Part shown: piece after piece, positions 20,105-29,747 of the stretch
Layout: every line of letters starts with the position of its first letter
Position numbering within the stretch: the first letter of the stretch is position 1
Assembly: GCF_013087525.1 (NCBI RefSeq)
Contig: NZ_JABFCS010000001.1
Location: forward strand, 620,001-684,000
Direction: 5' to 3'
Origin: Ramlibacter montanisoli
Lineage (GTDB): Bacteria; Pseudomonadota; Gammaproteobacteria; Burkholderiales; Burkholderiaceae_C
Length of the DNA: 64,000 bases
The notes under the pieces: generated by a model
Told to the model about the DNA's origin: nothing
Database searches by the model: none
The model's input: only the letters and a program-made list of their open reading frames with translations
Translations under genes and position numbers: made by a program

Positions 20105-20125
20105 CCCTCCCCCTCCGGGGGAGGG
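20105..20125. terminator. Bidirectional terminator-like hairpin
   Basis: A perfect 9-bp stem (CCCTCCCCC / GGGGGAGGG) with a 3-base loop lies between the convergent aldehyde dehydrogenase and acetyltransferase genes, 10 bases after one stop and 14 after the other. Its position suggests termination in both directions. Confidence 0.5.
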
Positions 20126-20138
20126 CAGGGGTGGGGGC

Positions 20139-20450
20139 TCAGCGCGCCACCAGCTCCCCATACTCCTTCTCATGCTTCTCGATATACCCCTCGATGAAGC
20201 TGCACGCCGGCACCGCCTTCAGGCCGCGCCGCTTCACGTCGTCCAGTGACTGCGCGGCCAGCTGCGAGCCCAGGCCCTGGCCTTCGTAGGCGCTGTCCAC
20301 CTCGGTGTGCGTGAAGCGCACGGCATTGCCTTCCTTGCGGTATTCGGCCCGGGCGGCCAGCTGGCCGTCGATCCGCAGTTCGTAGCGGGACTCGGCTTCG
20401 TTGTGCGCGAATTGCGGCGTCGCGGCGCCCGTCTGCTGTTGCTGTTTCAT
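20139..20450 (-). CDS. GNAT-like N-acetyltransferase, YidJ/YjdJ small type
   Basis: 103 aa with the small-GNAT signature FTHTEVDSAYEGQGLGSQLA and ACSFIEGYIEKHEKEY. These short enzymes acetylate small molecules or proteins in the cytoplasm; substrate unknown. Its ATG overlaps the stop of the DUF1810 gene (ATGA), so the two form an operon. Confidence 0.85.
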   Translation of the reverse strand: MKQQQQTGAATPQFAHNEAESRYELRIDGQLAARAEYRKEGNAVRFTHTEVDSAYEGQGLGSQLAAQSLDDVKRRGLKAVPACSFIEGYIEKHEKEYGELVAR

Positions 20451-20881
20451 GCGCCCATGGTGCCGCAAAGCGCCAGGGTGCGGGGGTCGGGCGCGCCCTC
20501 GTGGAAACGGTCGAGGCAGCGGCGAAACAGCGGCTCGTCGGGTGCAGCCAGCGCGAACAGCGTCACGCAGGAGCGGAACTTCAGGTCGTCGGGCGAGCCC
20601 AGGATCTCGTGCGCGCTGCGGCCAGGCACGGCCAGCATCAGCTCGCAACATTCGCGCAGCCGCTCGCCCAGCACGGGATGGGCCAGGTAGGCACGCGCCT
20701 CCTCCAGCGAAGCGATGCCGTAGTGCTGCGCCATGGCGCTCGTGCCCAGCCCGCGCAGCTGCGGGAACACGAACCACATCCAGTGGCTGCGCTTGCGGCC
20801 CGCGCGCAGTTCCTCGCGCACGCTGTCCATCACGCCGTCCTGTGCGGCGACGAAGCGTTGCAGGTCGAAATCGGCGGCCAT
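20447..20881 (-). CDS. DUF1810 family protein
   Basis: 144 aa. Family signature DLQRFVAAQD, HWMWFVFPQL and HYGIASLEEARAYLAHPVLG is clear. The fold is calpastatin-like of unknown biochemical role. It starts at ATG 20881 and is translationally coupled to the acetyltransferase. Confidence 0.9.
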   Translation of the reverse strand: MAADFDLQRFVAAQDGVMDSVREELRAGRKRSHWMWFVFPQLRGLGTSAMAQHYGIASLEEARAYLAHPVLGERLRECCELMLAVPGRSAHEILGSPDDLKFRSCVTLFALAAPDEPLFRRCLDRFHEGAPDPRTLALCGTMGA

Positions 20882-20977
20882 GGCGAAGGATAGGCCGGCC
20901 GCAAGCTGAGCCGCGCCCGTCCTACACATCCCCGGCCCATGCCCGTGCAAAGTGGCTCCAGCACAGGAGAAAAAGCG

Positions 20978-21075
20978 ATGGCCACGCAGCCGCCCCCGAA
21001 CCCAAGCCGCCCCTCGGCCCGCAGCCGGAACCGCCCAAGGGCCCGATGCCCATGCCGGAGCCCATGCAGCGCTGA
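20978..21075 (+). CDS. Tiny Pro-rich protein (about 32 aa), frameshifted
   Basis: GGAG seven bases upstream of ATG 20978 starts MATQPPP; adding one base in the CCCCC at 20993-20997 gives a Pro/Glu/Met-rich peptide ending PMPMPEPMQR before TGA 21073. Small Pro-rich ORFs of this kind occur in related bacteria, but this one is supported only by its ribosome-binding site and low-complexity pattern. Confidence 0.3.
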
Positions 21076-21116
21076 TCCGCCCCGGGGGAACCGCCGAGCC
21101 GGTACAGTCGGCCTCC

Positions 21117-22567
21117 ATGGATCCCCTGCACCTGCACCGCATCGCCGTCGACGCCATGCGCGAGCGCGGGCTGCGGCCCGCTTTCGCGCCGCAAGCCCTG
21201 CGCGAAGCCGCGGACGCGCGGCTGCAACGCGGGGAAAAGGGCGGCGACATCCGCGACCTGCGCGCGCTGCCCTGGTTCTCCATCGACAACGACGACACGC
21301 GCGACCTCGACCAGCTGAGCGTCGCCGAGGAATTGCCTGGCGGCGTCACGCGGCTGCTGGTGGCCATCGCCGACGTCGATGCGATGGTGCGCCCCGGCGG
21401 CGAGGTGGACGACCACGCGGGCGTCAACACCACCTCGGTCTATACGGCCGCCGGCGTGTTCCCCATGCTGCCCGAGGTGCTGTCCACCGACCTCACCTCG
21501 CTGCACGAAGGGCAGGAGCGGCTGGCCGTGGTGGTCGACCTGCAGGTCCAGCGGGACGGCAGCGTCACCGGCTCCGAGCTCTATCGCGCTGCGGTGGTCA
21601 ACCACGCGAAGCTCACCTACGACGAAGTGTCTGCCTGGCTGGACGGCACCGCGCCCGCCCCGAGGCAGGTCGCCGGATCGCGGGCGATGGAAGCGCAGCT
21701 GCGGCTGCACGACGTGGTGGCCAACGGGCTGCGCGCGTCGCGCCAGAGTCGCGGCGCGCTGAACGTGAAGACGGTCTCCTCGCGGCCGGTGTTCGAGGAC
21801 GGGCGGCTGGTGGACCTGCGCGCCGACGAGAAGAACCGCGCCAAGGAGCTGATCGCCGACCTGATGATCGCGGCCAATGCGGCCACCGCGCGCTTCCTCG
21901 ACCAGCGCGGCTTTCCCTCGCTGCGCCGCTTCCTGCGGTCGCCGCGCCGCTGGGACCGCATCGAGGCCCTGGCGGAGAGCACGGCGTGCGCTTGCCGCAG
22001 CAGCCCGATCCGATCGCGCTCGATGCCTTCCTGCGCGCGCGCAGCGCCGCCGACCCGCAGGCCTTCGCCGACCTCTCCCTGAAGATCGTGAAGATGCTCG
22101 GCCCGGGCGAGTACGTCGCGGCCGCACCCGGCTCCAGCGGTCTCGGCCACTTCGGCCTGGCGGTGAACGACTACGCGCATTCGACCGCGCCGAACCGGCG
22201 CTTCCCCGACCTGGTCACGCAGCGCCTGCTGAAGGCGGCGCTGGCCGGCGACGAGCCGCCCTATGCGCTGGCGACGCTGGATGCGATCGCGCGCCACTGC
22301 ACGCTGCAGGAGGACAACGCCAACCGGGTGGAGCGCCAGGTGCTCAAGGCGGCCGCCGCCTTCCTGCTGCGTCCGCGCATGGGGCAACGCTTCGATGCGA
22401 TCGTGACCGGCGCGGCCGCGAAAGGCACCTTCGTGCGGATCGCCAGCCCGATGGTGGAGGGCCGGCTGGTGCGCGGCGCCGAGGGACTGGACCTGGGGGA
22501 TGCGCTCGCCGTGCGCCTGGTGGACGTGGACGGCGAGCGGGGCTACATCGACTTCGAGCGCGCCTGA
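21117..22567 (+). CDS. Ribonuclease II (RNB)-family 3'-5' exoribonuclease, frameshifted
   Basis: About 483 aa. The RNB catalytic motif IDNDDTRDLDQL near residue 55 supplies the metal-binding aspartates, and YAHSTAPNRRFPDLVTQR the conserved C-terminal RNB signature; a short S1-like tail follows. The family degrades single-stranded RNA processively. It lacks a long N-terminal cold-shock domain, as in small RNB paralogues of proteobacteria. One G is missing at about 21983; restoring it changes ESTACAC to ESTGVRLPQQ. Confidence 0.83.
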
Positions 22568-22571
22568 GGCC

Positions 22572-22970
22572 TCAAGGCCGCACCGGCGTGTCCTTGCCCG
22601 GGTCCCGCCGGTTCCCCGCGCCGCCTTGGGCAGCGGCATCGCCACCCCGCAGCAGCAGCGTCACCAGCACGGCGGACTCCACGCGCGCGCGCAAGGCATG
22701 CTGCTCCTTGGCGGGCAGCACCACCACGCTGCCGGCGCGCAGCTTGCGCACGCCGCCGCCCATCACGAGTTCCACCTCGCCTTCCAGGCAGTGGATGGTG
22801 CATTCGTCGTCCACGTGGTGCTGCGGCTGGTCCTGGTGCGGGGCCAGCACCATGTGCAGCAGCTGGATGCGGTCGGTCTTGATCAGGCTGGTGCTCACCT
22901 GTCCGTGCAGCTTCTCGCCCATCGGCCCGACGTTGATCACATCCAGATGTTTCGCATGCGGCAGCGCCAT
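22572..22970 (-). CDS. Cupin-domain protein
   Basis: 132 aa single cupin barrel. Motif 1 is seen as HQDQPQHHVDDECTIHCLEG with metal-ligand histidines and Glu, motif 2 as LPAKEQHALRA. Likely a metal-binding sensor or small enzyme; function undefined. GAGGTGAACC precedes ATG 22970. It is convergent with the RNase gene, five bases apart. Confidence 0.85.
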   Translation of the reverse strand: MALPHAKHLDVINVGPMGEKLHGQVSTSLIKTDRIQLLHMVLAPHQDQPQHHVDDECTIHCLEGEVELVMGGGVRKLRAGSVVVLPAKEQHALRARVESAVLVTLLLRGGDAAAQGGAGNRRDPGKDTPVRP

Positions 22971-23047
22971 GGTTCACCTCGCTCTCTTCGAGCAGGTATC
23001 TTCCGCGCGCCGCGCGAAGCGGCTTGTAGGACAGTTCCGCTGCCGGG

Positions 23048-24033
23048 TCAGTCGGCCCGGATGTTGTTCGCCCTGGCGACGCCGGTCCACATCGGGATTT
23101 CGCTGGCGATGGTGCGCGCGAACTCCTCCGGCGTGGTCCCGGCGGGGTCGATCGCCAGGGCCGCCATGTGGGCGCGCACGTCGGGCAGCTTCACGATGCG
23201 CTGCACTTCCGCGGCGATCTTGTCGATGATCGGCTTCGGGGTGCCGGCCGGCGCGAGCAGGCCGCTCCAGAACTGGATGGTCAGGTCCACGCCTTGCTCG
23301 GCCATGGTCGGCACGTCGGGCAGGGCGGCGATGCGCTGCGGCGAAGTGACCGCCAGTCCCTTCATCAGGCCGCCCTTGATCGGCCCGACGGCGGGGCCCG
23401 AGTCCACCAGCGTCATGGTGACGGTGCCGGAGGCGACCGCGTTGACCGACTCCATGCTGCCCTTGTAGGGGATGTGTTCCGCGCGCATGCCGGTCTTGCT
23501 CTTGAGCAGTTCGGTGGCCAGGCGGAAGGACGCGGAGCTGGAGCCGTAGTTGGACTTCTCCGGGTTGGCCTTGGTGGCCGCCGCCAGTTCCTGCACGTTC
23601 TTGTAGGGCGCATCGGCCTTGACCGAGAGCACCAGCGGGAAGGTGCCGACGATGGACACCGGCACCAGGTCCTTCACCGGGTTGTAGGGCAGCTTGTCGT
23701 ACAGCGCCGGGTTGAACACGATCGGGCCGCTGGCACCCATGAGGAGCGTGTAGCCGTCCGGTGCCGCATTGGCCACGGCCACGCTGCCGACGATGGCGCC
23801 GGTGCTGGGCTTGTTCTCCACCACCACTTCCTTGCCGAAGCTTTCCTGCATCTTCTGCGCCACCAGCCGCGCGAGGATGTCGTTGGCGCCGCCGGGCGCA
23901 TAGCCCACGACGATCCGGATCGGCTTGCTCGGGAAGCCGGCCGCGGGGTTGGCCGCGCCCTGCGCGAAGGCCGGAGCGCGAGCGCGCACAGGGCGGCGCC
24001 GGCGACGGTGTGGACGAACTGCTTGCGCTTCAT
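23048..24033 (-). CDS. Bug-family tripartite tricarboxylate transporter receptor, frameshifted
   Basis: About 328 aa. Bug signatures are IRIVVGYAPGGANDILAR, VVVENKPSTGAIVG and HIPYKGSMESV. The signal peptide begins MKRKQFVHTVAGAALCALAL; one base is missing near 23974, after which the frame continues AFAQGAANPAAG. AAGGAGA precedes ATG 24033. It follows the ThDP enzyme gene on the same strand (44 bases), so the imported acid may be its substrate (inference). Confidence 0.87.
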
Positions 24034-24076
24034 GCTCTTGTCTCCTTGGGTTCCATGGCGCTCGCGCGCCGCGTGT

Positions 24077-25834
24077 TCACAGGGCAGCCACCTTCACCTG
24101 CAGCACCGCCGCCTGGCCATTGTCCACCGCCTGCACGCAGCGGCGCAGCGCCGCATCCAGCTCGCCCGGTTCGCTCACGTGCTCGCCGTGCGCGCCGAAG
24201 GCCTGCGCCACCTGGTCGAAGCGGCGCACCTCGCCACCGAGCTGGGCGTGGAACTGGTTGGCGCCGGCCGCCTCGCCTTTCGGGTAGACGCGCAGCACCG
24301 CTTCCTTCACCGCCTGCCAGCCGCCGTTGTCCAGGACCACGGTGAGGATGGGCAGCTTGTAGCGCTGTGCGGTGGCGTACACGGAGGTCGGCGTGGAGAA
24401 GTGGAAGCCGCCGTCGCCCACCACCTGCACCACGCGCTGCTGCGGCCGCGCGAGCTTCGCACCCAGCGCGATGCCGCCGCTGCTGTAGCCGAGGCCGGCA
24501 CCGGCGCAGCCGATCAGCGTGCCCGGCTGCGTGCGCAGGATCTGCGTCAGCACGGAGGGCGAGTTGCGGATCGCTTCGTTGACGACGATGTCCTGCTCGC
24601 CGATCGCCTGGTTGATCGCCGCGCAGACGAAGGCCGGCGAGAGCGCGCCCGAGCTCCCTGCTTGCGCCGCGGCCGCCGCCAGCGCCGTCATGCGCTCGTC
24701 GCGCTCGCGCGGCCAGCCGGCCATGCGTTCGCGCACCCGCGCGCGGAAGGCGTCGTCGGCCTGCGCGCGCACCGCCTGCAGCACGTCCGGCAGCGCCTCG
24801 CCGCAATCGGCCTGCAGCCGCAGGTCGGTGGCGAAGCCCCACATGGGAAAGTCCTGCTTCACCGCATCGACGTCGATGTGGAGGAAGCGCGTTCCGGCAT
24901 CGGGCTGAGTGAACTTGGGCAGCCAGGGCACGTCCACGTCCAGCAGCAGGCACAGGTCCGCGCCGGCCAGCGCCTTGGCGGAATCGAAGCCGCCGAAGCA
25001 GGGCGAGGCGCGCGAGATGCTCATGGACGTCGGCATGAACTCGTGCACGCGGATGCCGCACTCGGTGGCCAGCGCCTCCAGCGCCGCCACGGCTTTCGCA
25101 TTGCGACCCAGGTAGGAGGTGATGACCACCGGCTTCTTCGCCTGCAGCAGGGCGCGCGCGACTTCCGCCGCGGCCGCCGCCGACAGCCCGCCGGCCTTGA
25201 CCGCACCGAAGCGCTCCGCCGGGAAGCTCGCCACCGCGCCCCATTCCTCGGCCAGCGTCTCGCGCGGCAGGGTCAGGTACACGGGGCCCGGCGGGTCGCT
25301 GTGCATCATCCGTGTGCGCGCGGCGCAGCACTTCCTTGGTGACCACGCCGCTGGGCAACGCGTACTCCCACTTCACGTACGGGCGCACCAGGCTGCCGAT
25401 GTCGAAGGGATCCTGCACGAAGTGCACGTAGTTGTCGCGCGAGCCGGCCAGCTCGCCGCGCAGCGTGAAGGGCGACTTGCCCGCCATCAGCAGCACCGGC
25501 CAGCGCGAGCGGAACAGGTTGTGCAGGCCCATCGCCGAATTGGCGGTGCCCGCGTCCACGTGGACCATCACGCCCTGGCCGCGCCCGGTGACGGCAGCAT
25601 AGCCGCCCGCCATGTGGATCGCGACGTTCTCGTGCGGGCAGAGGATCACGTTCGGCTGCGGCCGCCCTCGCGGGCGAACTGCGCCATGGCCTCGATCAGC
25701 GAGACGTGGTCGGTGCCGAAGTTGGAGAACAGGTGTTCGATGCCGGCTTCCACCAGGCCATCGAGGAAGTGGTGGGCCGCGCTGCGGCGCTGTTCGAGCT
25801 CATGGTGTGTGGGGGTGGCAGTTCGTGTTGGCAT
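24077..25834 (-). CDS. Thiamine-diphosphate-dependent enzyme, acetolactate-synthase/decarboxylase type, two frameshifts
   Basis: About 585 aa in three blocks. The N-terminal Pyr domain has the catalytic glutamate in CPHENVAIHMAGGYAAVTG; the middle domain binds FAD or is structural; the PP domain has the ThDP motif GDGGFHFS...LDNGGW. Members decarboxylate or ligate 2-keto acids. Breaks: one base missing near 25664 (after FAREGG) and one extra C at 25310-25311 (before MMHSDPPGPVYLTLP); correcting both gives an uninterrupted protein of normal length. The Bug gene follows 44 bases downstream, suggesting a keto-acid uptake/use unit. Confidence 0.82.
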
Positions 25835-25915
25835 GCCAACGCTTCACCGCCAGCCGCAGCATAGGTGCGGCCCCGCCGGTGCCGAGTGGGGAAACCCTTC
25901 TGACGGGCCGCTGAG

Positions 25916-26146
25916 CTAGAGGACCCGGGTGAAGCGCAGCTGCATCGCACCGTCCACCTCGACGGAGCCGAAGAACATGGCGTGCGGCCGCACCCACCAG
26001 CCGCTGTCGTTGTAGAGGGGCCGGTACACCACCAGCGGCTCCAGCGTTCCGCTGTGGCGCGCGGCGCCCAGCACCTCGTACTCGCCGCCCTTGTAGTGGC
26101 GGTAGCGGCCCGGGGGCGTCGTGGGCAGCGGCGGCAAGTCGTTCAT
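25916..26146 (-). CDS. DUF1653 protein
   Basis: 76 aa, essentially one DUF1653 domain: GRYRHYKGGEYEVLG, PLVVYRPLY and WVRPHAMFFGSVEVDG. A small beta-barrel of unknown role. Its ATG overlaps the stop of the upstream secreted-protein gene (ATGA). Confidence 0.88.
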   Translation of the reverse strand: MNDLPPLPTTPPGRYRHYKGGEYEVLGAARHSGTLEPLVVYRPLYNDSGWWVRPHAMFFGSVEVDGAMQLRFTRVL

Positions 26147-26637
26147 TGCTCGGCCCAGCGCACCAGCGACTCGATGTCGGGATAGGTGGGCAGCTTGGGC
26201 GTGATGTCCAGCACGCCCGTGTCCACCAGCGTCACCGCGTTCATGCAGGCCTCCTCCTTGCGCCCGCGCTGCAGCAGCGAACGCGCGAGCGAGTCGCCGC
26301 TGCCTTGCACGGCCTGGCGGATGTCGCGCAGCAGCGCCTCGCGCTTGTCCGGGCCGCCGCTGGCGGCCGCTTCTTCCAGCCGCCTTTCGATGTACCGGGA
26401 GGAGGCGGACACGAAGCGCGCGTTGCGCTGCCGCCATTGGGTGATGAACTGCTCCGGCGATTCGCTGCGCCCCACCAGTCCCAGGCATTCGCGCGCGACG
26501 CGGCCGACGGCGAAATTGCTGGCGCCGACCGAGAGCGTGGCGGTGTCGCGCGATTCGGACCCGACGGCGGCGGCCTGCTGCGCGCCGGCGGCCGATGCGG
26601 CCAGGGCCGCGGCAAGAACGAGGGAGCGGAAAGCCAT
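26143..26637 (-). CDS. Hypothetical secreted protein (164 aa)
   Basis: Signal peptide MAFRSLVLAAALAASAAGAQ, then a helical domain with two cysteines (ARECLG, EEACMNAV) that could form a disulfide. No family recognised. It is coupled to DUF1653 through an ATGA overlap and follows the VOC pair on the same strand. Confidence 0.7.
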   Translation of the reverse strand: MAFRSLVLAAALAASAAGAQQAAAVGSESRDTATLSVGASNFAVGRVARECLGLVGRSESPEQFITQWRQRNARFVSASSRYIERRLEEAAASGGPDKREALLRDIRQAVQGSGDSLARSLLQRGRKEEACMNAVTLVDTGVLDITPKLPTYPDIESLVRWAEQ

Positions 26638-26676
26638 GCCGCGATTTTCAGCGGCCGGCGGCGGCAAGTCCATTCT

Positions 26677-27096
26677 TTACGCAGGAAGCATCTGCGGATT
26701 GAAGGCAACTTCCCACAGGTGGCCGTCCGGATCCTGGAAATAGCCCGCGTAGCCGCCGTAGAAGGTCTCGTGCGCCGCCTTCACCAGGGTGGCGCCCGCT
26801 TGTTGCGCCTGCGCCATGACTTCGTCCACCTCGGCCCGCGCGGCCACGTTGTGGGCCAGGCAGAACTCGGTGGCGCTGCGCGGCGTGACCTGCAGCCCGC
26901 TGTCGTGGGCCAGGCTGGCGCGCGGCCACAGGGCCAGCTTCAGGCCTTGCGCCAGGTCGAAGAAGGCGACCGCGCCGTGCTCGAACTCGGTGCCGACGAT
27001 GCCCGGCGTCTGCAGGCCCAGGCCGTCGCGGTAGAAGCGCACGGCGCGCTCGAGGTCGTCCACGCCGAGGGTGAGGAGGGTGATGCGCGGCTTCAT
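26677..27096 (-). CDS. VOC-family (glyoxalase/bleomycin-resistance fold) protein
   Basis: 139 aa with a paired beta-alpha-beta-beta-beta layout: LTLGVDDLERAVRFYRDGLG at the N-terminus and FQDPDGHLWEVAFNP at the C-terminus supplying the metal-ligand Glu. Substrate unknown. The start overlaps the stop of the next VOC gene (ATGA), so both are made together. Confidence 0.88.
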   Translation of the reverse strand: MKPRITLLTLGVDDLERAVRFYRDGLGLQTPGIVGTEFEHGAVAFFDLAQGLKLALWPRASLAHDSGLQVTPRSATEFCLAHNVAARAEVDEVMAQAQQAGATLVKAAHETFYGGYAGYFQDPDGHLWEVAFNPQMLPA

Positions 27097-27560
27097 GCCT
27101 GTTCGCTCCGCTCCTGCAGGTCGTCGTCGTTGCTGGCGTCCGGGGTCGTGGTCTCCGGGTCGGCGATCTCGTCGTAGCCGCGGCCCAGGAACTCGATCAG
27201 GCAGAAGCCGTGGCCGAAAGGGTCGGCGAAGGGGGCGAGCTTGCCCCAGCGCGCGATCTTGACCGGTGCTTCCACCACGGCGCCGGCGGCCAGCACCTTC
27301 TGCGTGGCGGCGCCGATGTCGGCCACCACGAAGTCCAGGTGCACCGGGCTCCAGTGCCGGCTGTAGCTGCGCACGCCCGCGCCCTGCGGCGTGGGCGCGC
27401 TGCCTTCCTCCTTCACCAGCAGGTAGAGCGTGACGGAGCCGCCGGTGAGTTCCAGCGCCGCTTCGCCGAAGCGCCGGCCCGGCCGCAAGCCGAAGGCATT
27501 GCAGTAGAAGGCCTCGGCGCCGGCGAGGTCCGGCACGTCGATGTTCACGAGCATGTCCAT
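27093..27560 (-). CDS. VOC-family protein
   Basis: 155 aa. The N-terminal unit VNIDVPDLAGAEAFYCNAFG and C-terminal FADPFGHGFCLIEFLGRGYD mark a VOC fold; an acidic tail ends DDDLQERSEQA. Coupled to the second VOC gene. The two differ enough to be ancient paralogues. Confidence 0.87.
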   Translation of the reverse strand: MDMLVNIDVPDLAGAEAFYCNAFGLRPGRRFGEAALELTGGSVTLYLLVKEEGSAPTPQGAGVRSYSRHWSPVHLDFVVADIGAATQKVLAAGAVVEAPVKIARWGKLAPFADPFGHGFCLIEFLGRGYDEIADPETTTPDASNDDDLQERSEQA

Positions 27561-27576
27561 CGTGTCCTCCGGGGGC

Positions 27577-27801
27577 TCAGGCGCCGTCGCCGCCGCCGCA
27601 GGAGCCGCCGTCCGAGCCGCTCGGGCCGCAGGCGCCGCCGCCCGCGTCGCCTCCGGCCTGGCCGGCCACGGCAGCCGCGCCGGCGGTGCCTGCCTTGCCG
27701 CCCGCCGGTTCACGTGCGCCCCTGCGCCCCTTCCAGAGGTTCCAGGCGACGACCACTGCCATCGCCGCCACGAAGGCGCCGACCACGAACTCATTGCTCA
27801 T
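27577..27801 (-). CDS. Small membrane protein with Gly/Cys-rich tail
   Basis: 74 aa. One helix (FVVGAFVAAMAVVVAWNLW) followed by a Gly/Ala linker and GGACGPSGSDGGSCGGGDGA with two cysteines. Resembles small membrane proteins whose Gly/Cys tail may bind metal; no function known. Sixteen bases upstream of the VOC gene on the same strand. Confidence 0.6.
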   Translation of the reverse strand: MSNEFVVGAFVAAMAVVVAWNLWKGRRGAREPAGGKAGTAGAAAVAGQAGGDAGGGACGPSGSDGGSCGGGDGA

Positions 27802-27881
27802 TGCGGGTCCTTGCTACGGGAGGGACGCGAATGCCGTCCCTTCGCGGCCCATTATGGAAGCCCGCCACGGCCGCGCAAGTG

Positions 27882-28370
27882 TCAGGCCAGCACCTTGCCG
27901 TCCGTGGGGAAGTTGCCGGACAGCAGTTCCTCGTCGCTCAGTGGGCGGCCCTGCCAGAGCCGCACCTCCGCCGCGCCGGCGCCCAGCGCCATCTCGTGCA
28001 GCGCGCGCACCTCGATCTGCGTGAAGCCGCCTTCGGGATCGCCCATCGCATGCAGCACCACGCGCGGCGACACGGTGAAGATCGCGTTCGGCAGCAGGCG
28101 CCTGAGCAGCGCCTTGAGCAGTTGCTCGCCATGGACGAAGTCGGACACCAGCGTGCGCGGATGCGCGAAGGGGTTCACCATCTGCACGCCCGGGCCGGCG
28201 CGCAGCGCGGCCTCGGCGCCGACCGCGAGGATGGGCGACTTGAGCTGCGGGTTGACGGCCAGCAGCGGCGGCTCCGACACCGACTGGCCGGACTTCACGT
28301 TGCGCAGCGTCACGCGATCGGGCGCGACCTGGACGTAGACCAGCGGGGCGAGGGTGGCCAGCAGCGACAT
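27882..28370 (-). CDS. MreB/actin-like half protein (162 aa)
   Basis: The order PILAVGAEAALRAGPG, HPRTLVSDFVHGEQLLKALL, then EVRALHEMALGAGAAEVRLW parallels the first half of MreB (RVLAVG..AK, pushing-helix region, ERRAI..ALGAGA). The phosphate-binding DLGTANT loop and the second actin half are missing, and 162 aa is under half of MreB length. So it resembles a stand-alone degenerate actin subdomain; it may bind MreB or be an unrelated relict. Function is not inferred. Confidence 0.55.
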   Translation of the reverse strand: MSLLATLAPLVYVQVAPDRVTLRNVKSGQSVSEPPLLAVNPQLKSPILAVGAEAALRAGPGVQMVNPFAHPRTLVSDFVHGEQLLKALLRRLLPNAIFTVSPRVVLHAMGDPEGGFTQIEVRALHEMALGAGAAEVRLWQGRPLSDEELLSGNFPTDGKVLA

Positions 28371-28401
28371 GCGCCCGATTGGAACATGCGCGGGCGTGCG
28401 C

Positions 28402-28545
28402 TCAGGGCGCGCGGAAGTAGTCGTGCAGCTGGCAGTCGTAGCTGCCCGGCCGGGCGGCGCAGGCCGCGGCGGTGTGTTCGGGCTGCGGCATCGCGGAGCA
28501 GCCGGCGAGTGCGACGAGAACGACGAGAGCGAGCGACTTCATCAT
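28402..28545 (-). CDS. Small lipoprotein (47 aa)
   Basis: MMKSLALVVLVALAGCSAMP is a type II signal with lipobox LAGC, leaving about 32 residues with two further cysteines (AAACAARPGSYDCQ). AGGAGGCCCC precedes the double ATG at 28545. Role unknown. Confidence 0.7.
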   Translation of the reverse strand: MMKSLALVVLVALAGCSAMPQPEHTAAACAARPGSYDCQLHDYFRAP

Positions 28546-28756
28546 GGGGCCTCCTTCGCGCGGAGCCCATGATGCGGACAAGGCGCAGCGTGCGCATCCC
28601 CGGGTGCAGCCACCCTCCGCGCGTGAGGGTCTCGCGCGAAGCATGGAATAAATTGCGGAAGAGCGCCGCGCGATGCGCCGCGCAGTCCATCAGGGAAATC
28701 CCATTGGTCGCCCGCGCCCCGCGTGCTCGAATGCGCCGACCACTTCGGGAGCCCCC

Positions 28757-29737
28757 ATGCAGGCAGTATCCAGGACGGCACGCCGCGCGTTGCTGTTGGC
28801 ATTCGCCCTGGCCGGTGCCGTACCGCTCGCGCGCGCGGCGGACTATCCCGACCGGCCGGTGCGGCTGGTCGTGCCCTTCGCGGCCGGCGGATCCTCGGAC
28901 ACCGTCAGCCGGCTGATCGCGCAGAAGCTCACGGCCTCCCTGGGCCAGACCTTCGTGGTGGAGAACCGGCCGGGCGCCGGCGGCAACATCGGCGCCGATG
29001 CGGTCGCCAAGGCCAAGCCGGACGGCTACACGCTGCTGTTCGCGGCCGGCTCCTTCGCGGTCAACGCCTCGCTGTACGAGAAGCTGCCCTACGACCCGCT
29101 GAAGGACTTCGACCCGGTGATCCACGTCTGCACGGTCAACGGCATCCTGGTCGCGCATCCCTCGGTGAAGGCCACCAGCGTGCAGGAACTGATCGCGCTG
29201 GCGAAGGCGCAGCCCGGCACCGTCAACTTCGCCTCGGCCGGCAACGGGACCATCCTCCACCTGGCCGGCGAGATGTTCAAGACGGCGGCCCGGGTGGACA
29301 TGACGCACGTGCCCTACCGCGGCAGCGGTCCCGCGCTGGCGGACCTGATGGCCGGCCAGGTGCAGGTGATGTTCGCCAACATGCCCGGCACGCTGCAGCA
29401 GGTGAAGGCCGGCAAGCTGCGCGTGCTGGCCGCCACCGGCGACAAGCGCCCGTCCTCGCTGCCCGAGGTGCCGACGATCGCGGAGGCGGGCCTGCCCGGC
29501 TACCAGGCCGCGACCTGGTTCGGCGTGCTGGCGCCGGCCGGCACGCCGCGGGACATCGTGGTGAAGCTCAATGCGGAATTCGCCAAGGCGCTGAGCGCGC
29601 CCGACCTCCTCGAACACCTGCGCTCCGACGGCGCCGACGTGGTGGGCGGCAGCCCGGAGCAGTTCCGCGCTTTCCTGAAATCGGAGGTGGAGCGCTGGGG
29701 TCCCGTGATCAAGGGCGCGGGGATCAAGCCGAACTGA
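28757..29737 (+). CDS. Bug-family tripartite tricarboxylate transporter receptor
   Basis: 326 aa. Signal peptide MQAVSRTARRALLLAFALAG...ARAAD; Bug motifs LVVPFAAGGSSDTVSR, VVENRPGAGGNIGA, HVPYRGSGPALADL. An isolated gene facing two Crp/Fnr genes on the other strand, which may control it (inference). Start chosen at the ATG after GGGAGCCCCC. Confidence 0.9.
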   Translation: MQAVSRTARRALLLAFALAGAVPLARAADYPDRPVRLVVPFAAGGSSDTVSRLIAQKLTASLGQTFVVENRPGAGGNIGADAVAKAKPDGYTLLFAAGSFAVNASLYEKLPYDPLKDFDPVIHVCTVNGILVAHPSVKATSVQELIALAKAQPGTVNFASAGNGTILHLAGEMFKTAARVDMTHVPYRGSGPALADLMAGQVQVMFANMPGTLQQVKAGKLRVLAATGDKRPSSLPEVPTIAEAGLPGYQAATWFGVLAPAGTPRDIVVKLNAEFAKALSAPDLLEHLRSDGADVVGGSPEQFRAFLKSEVERWGPVIKGAGIKPN

Positions 29738-29747
29738 GAGCGCCCCG

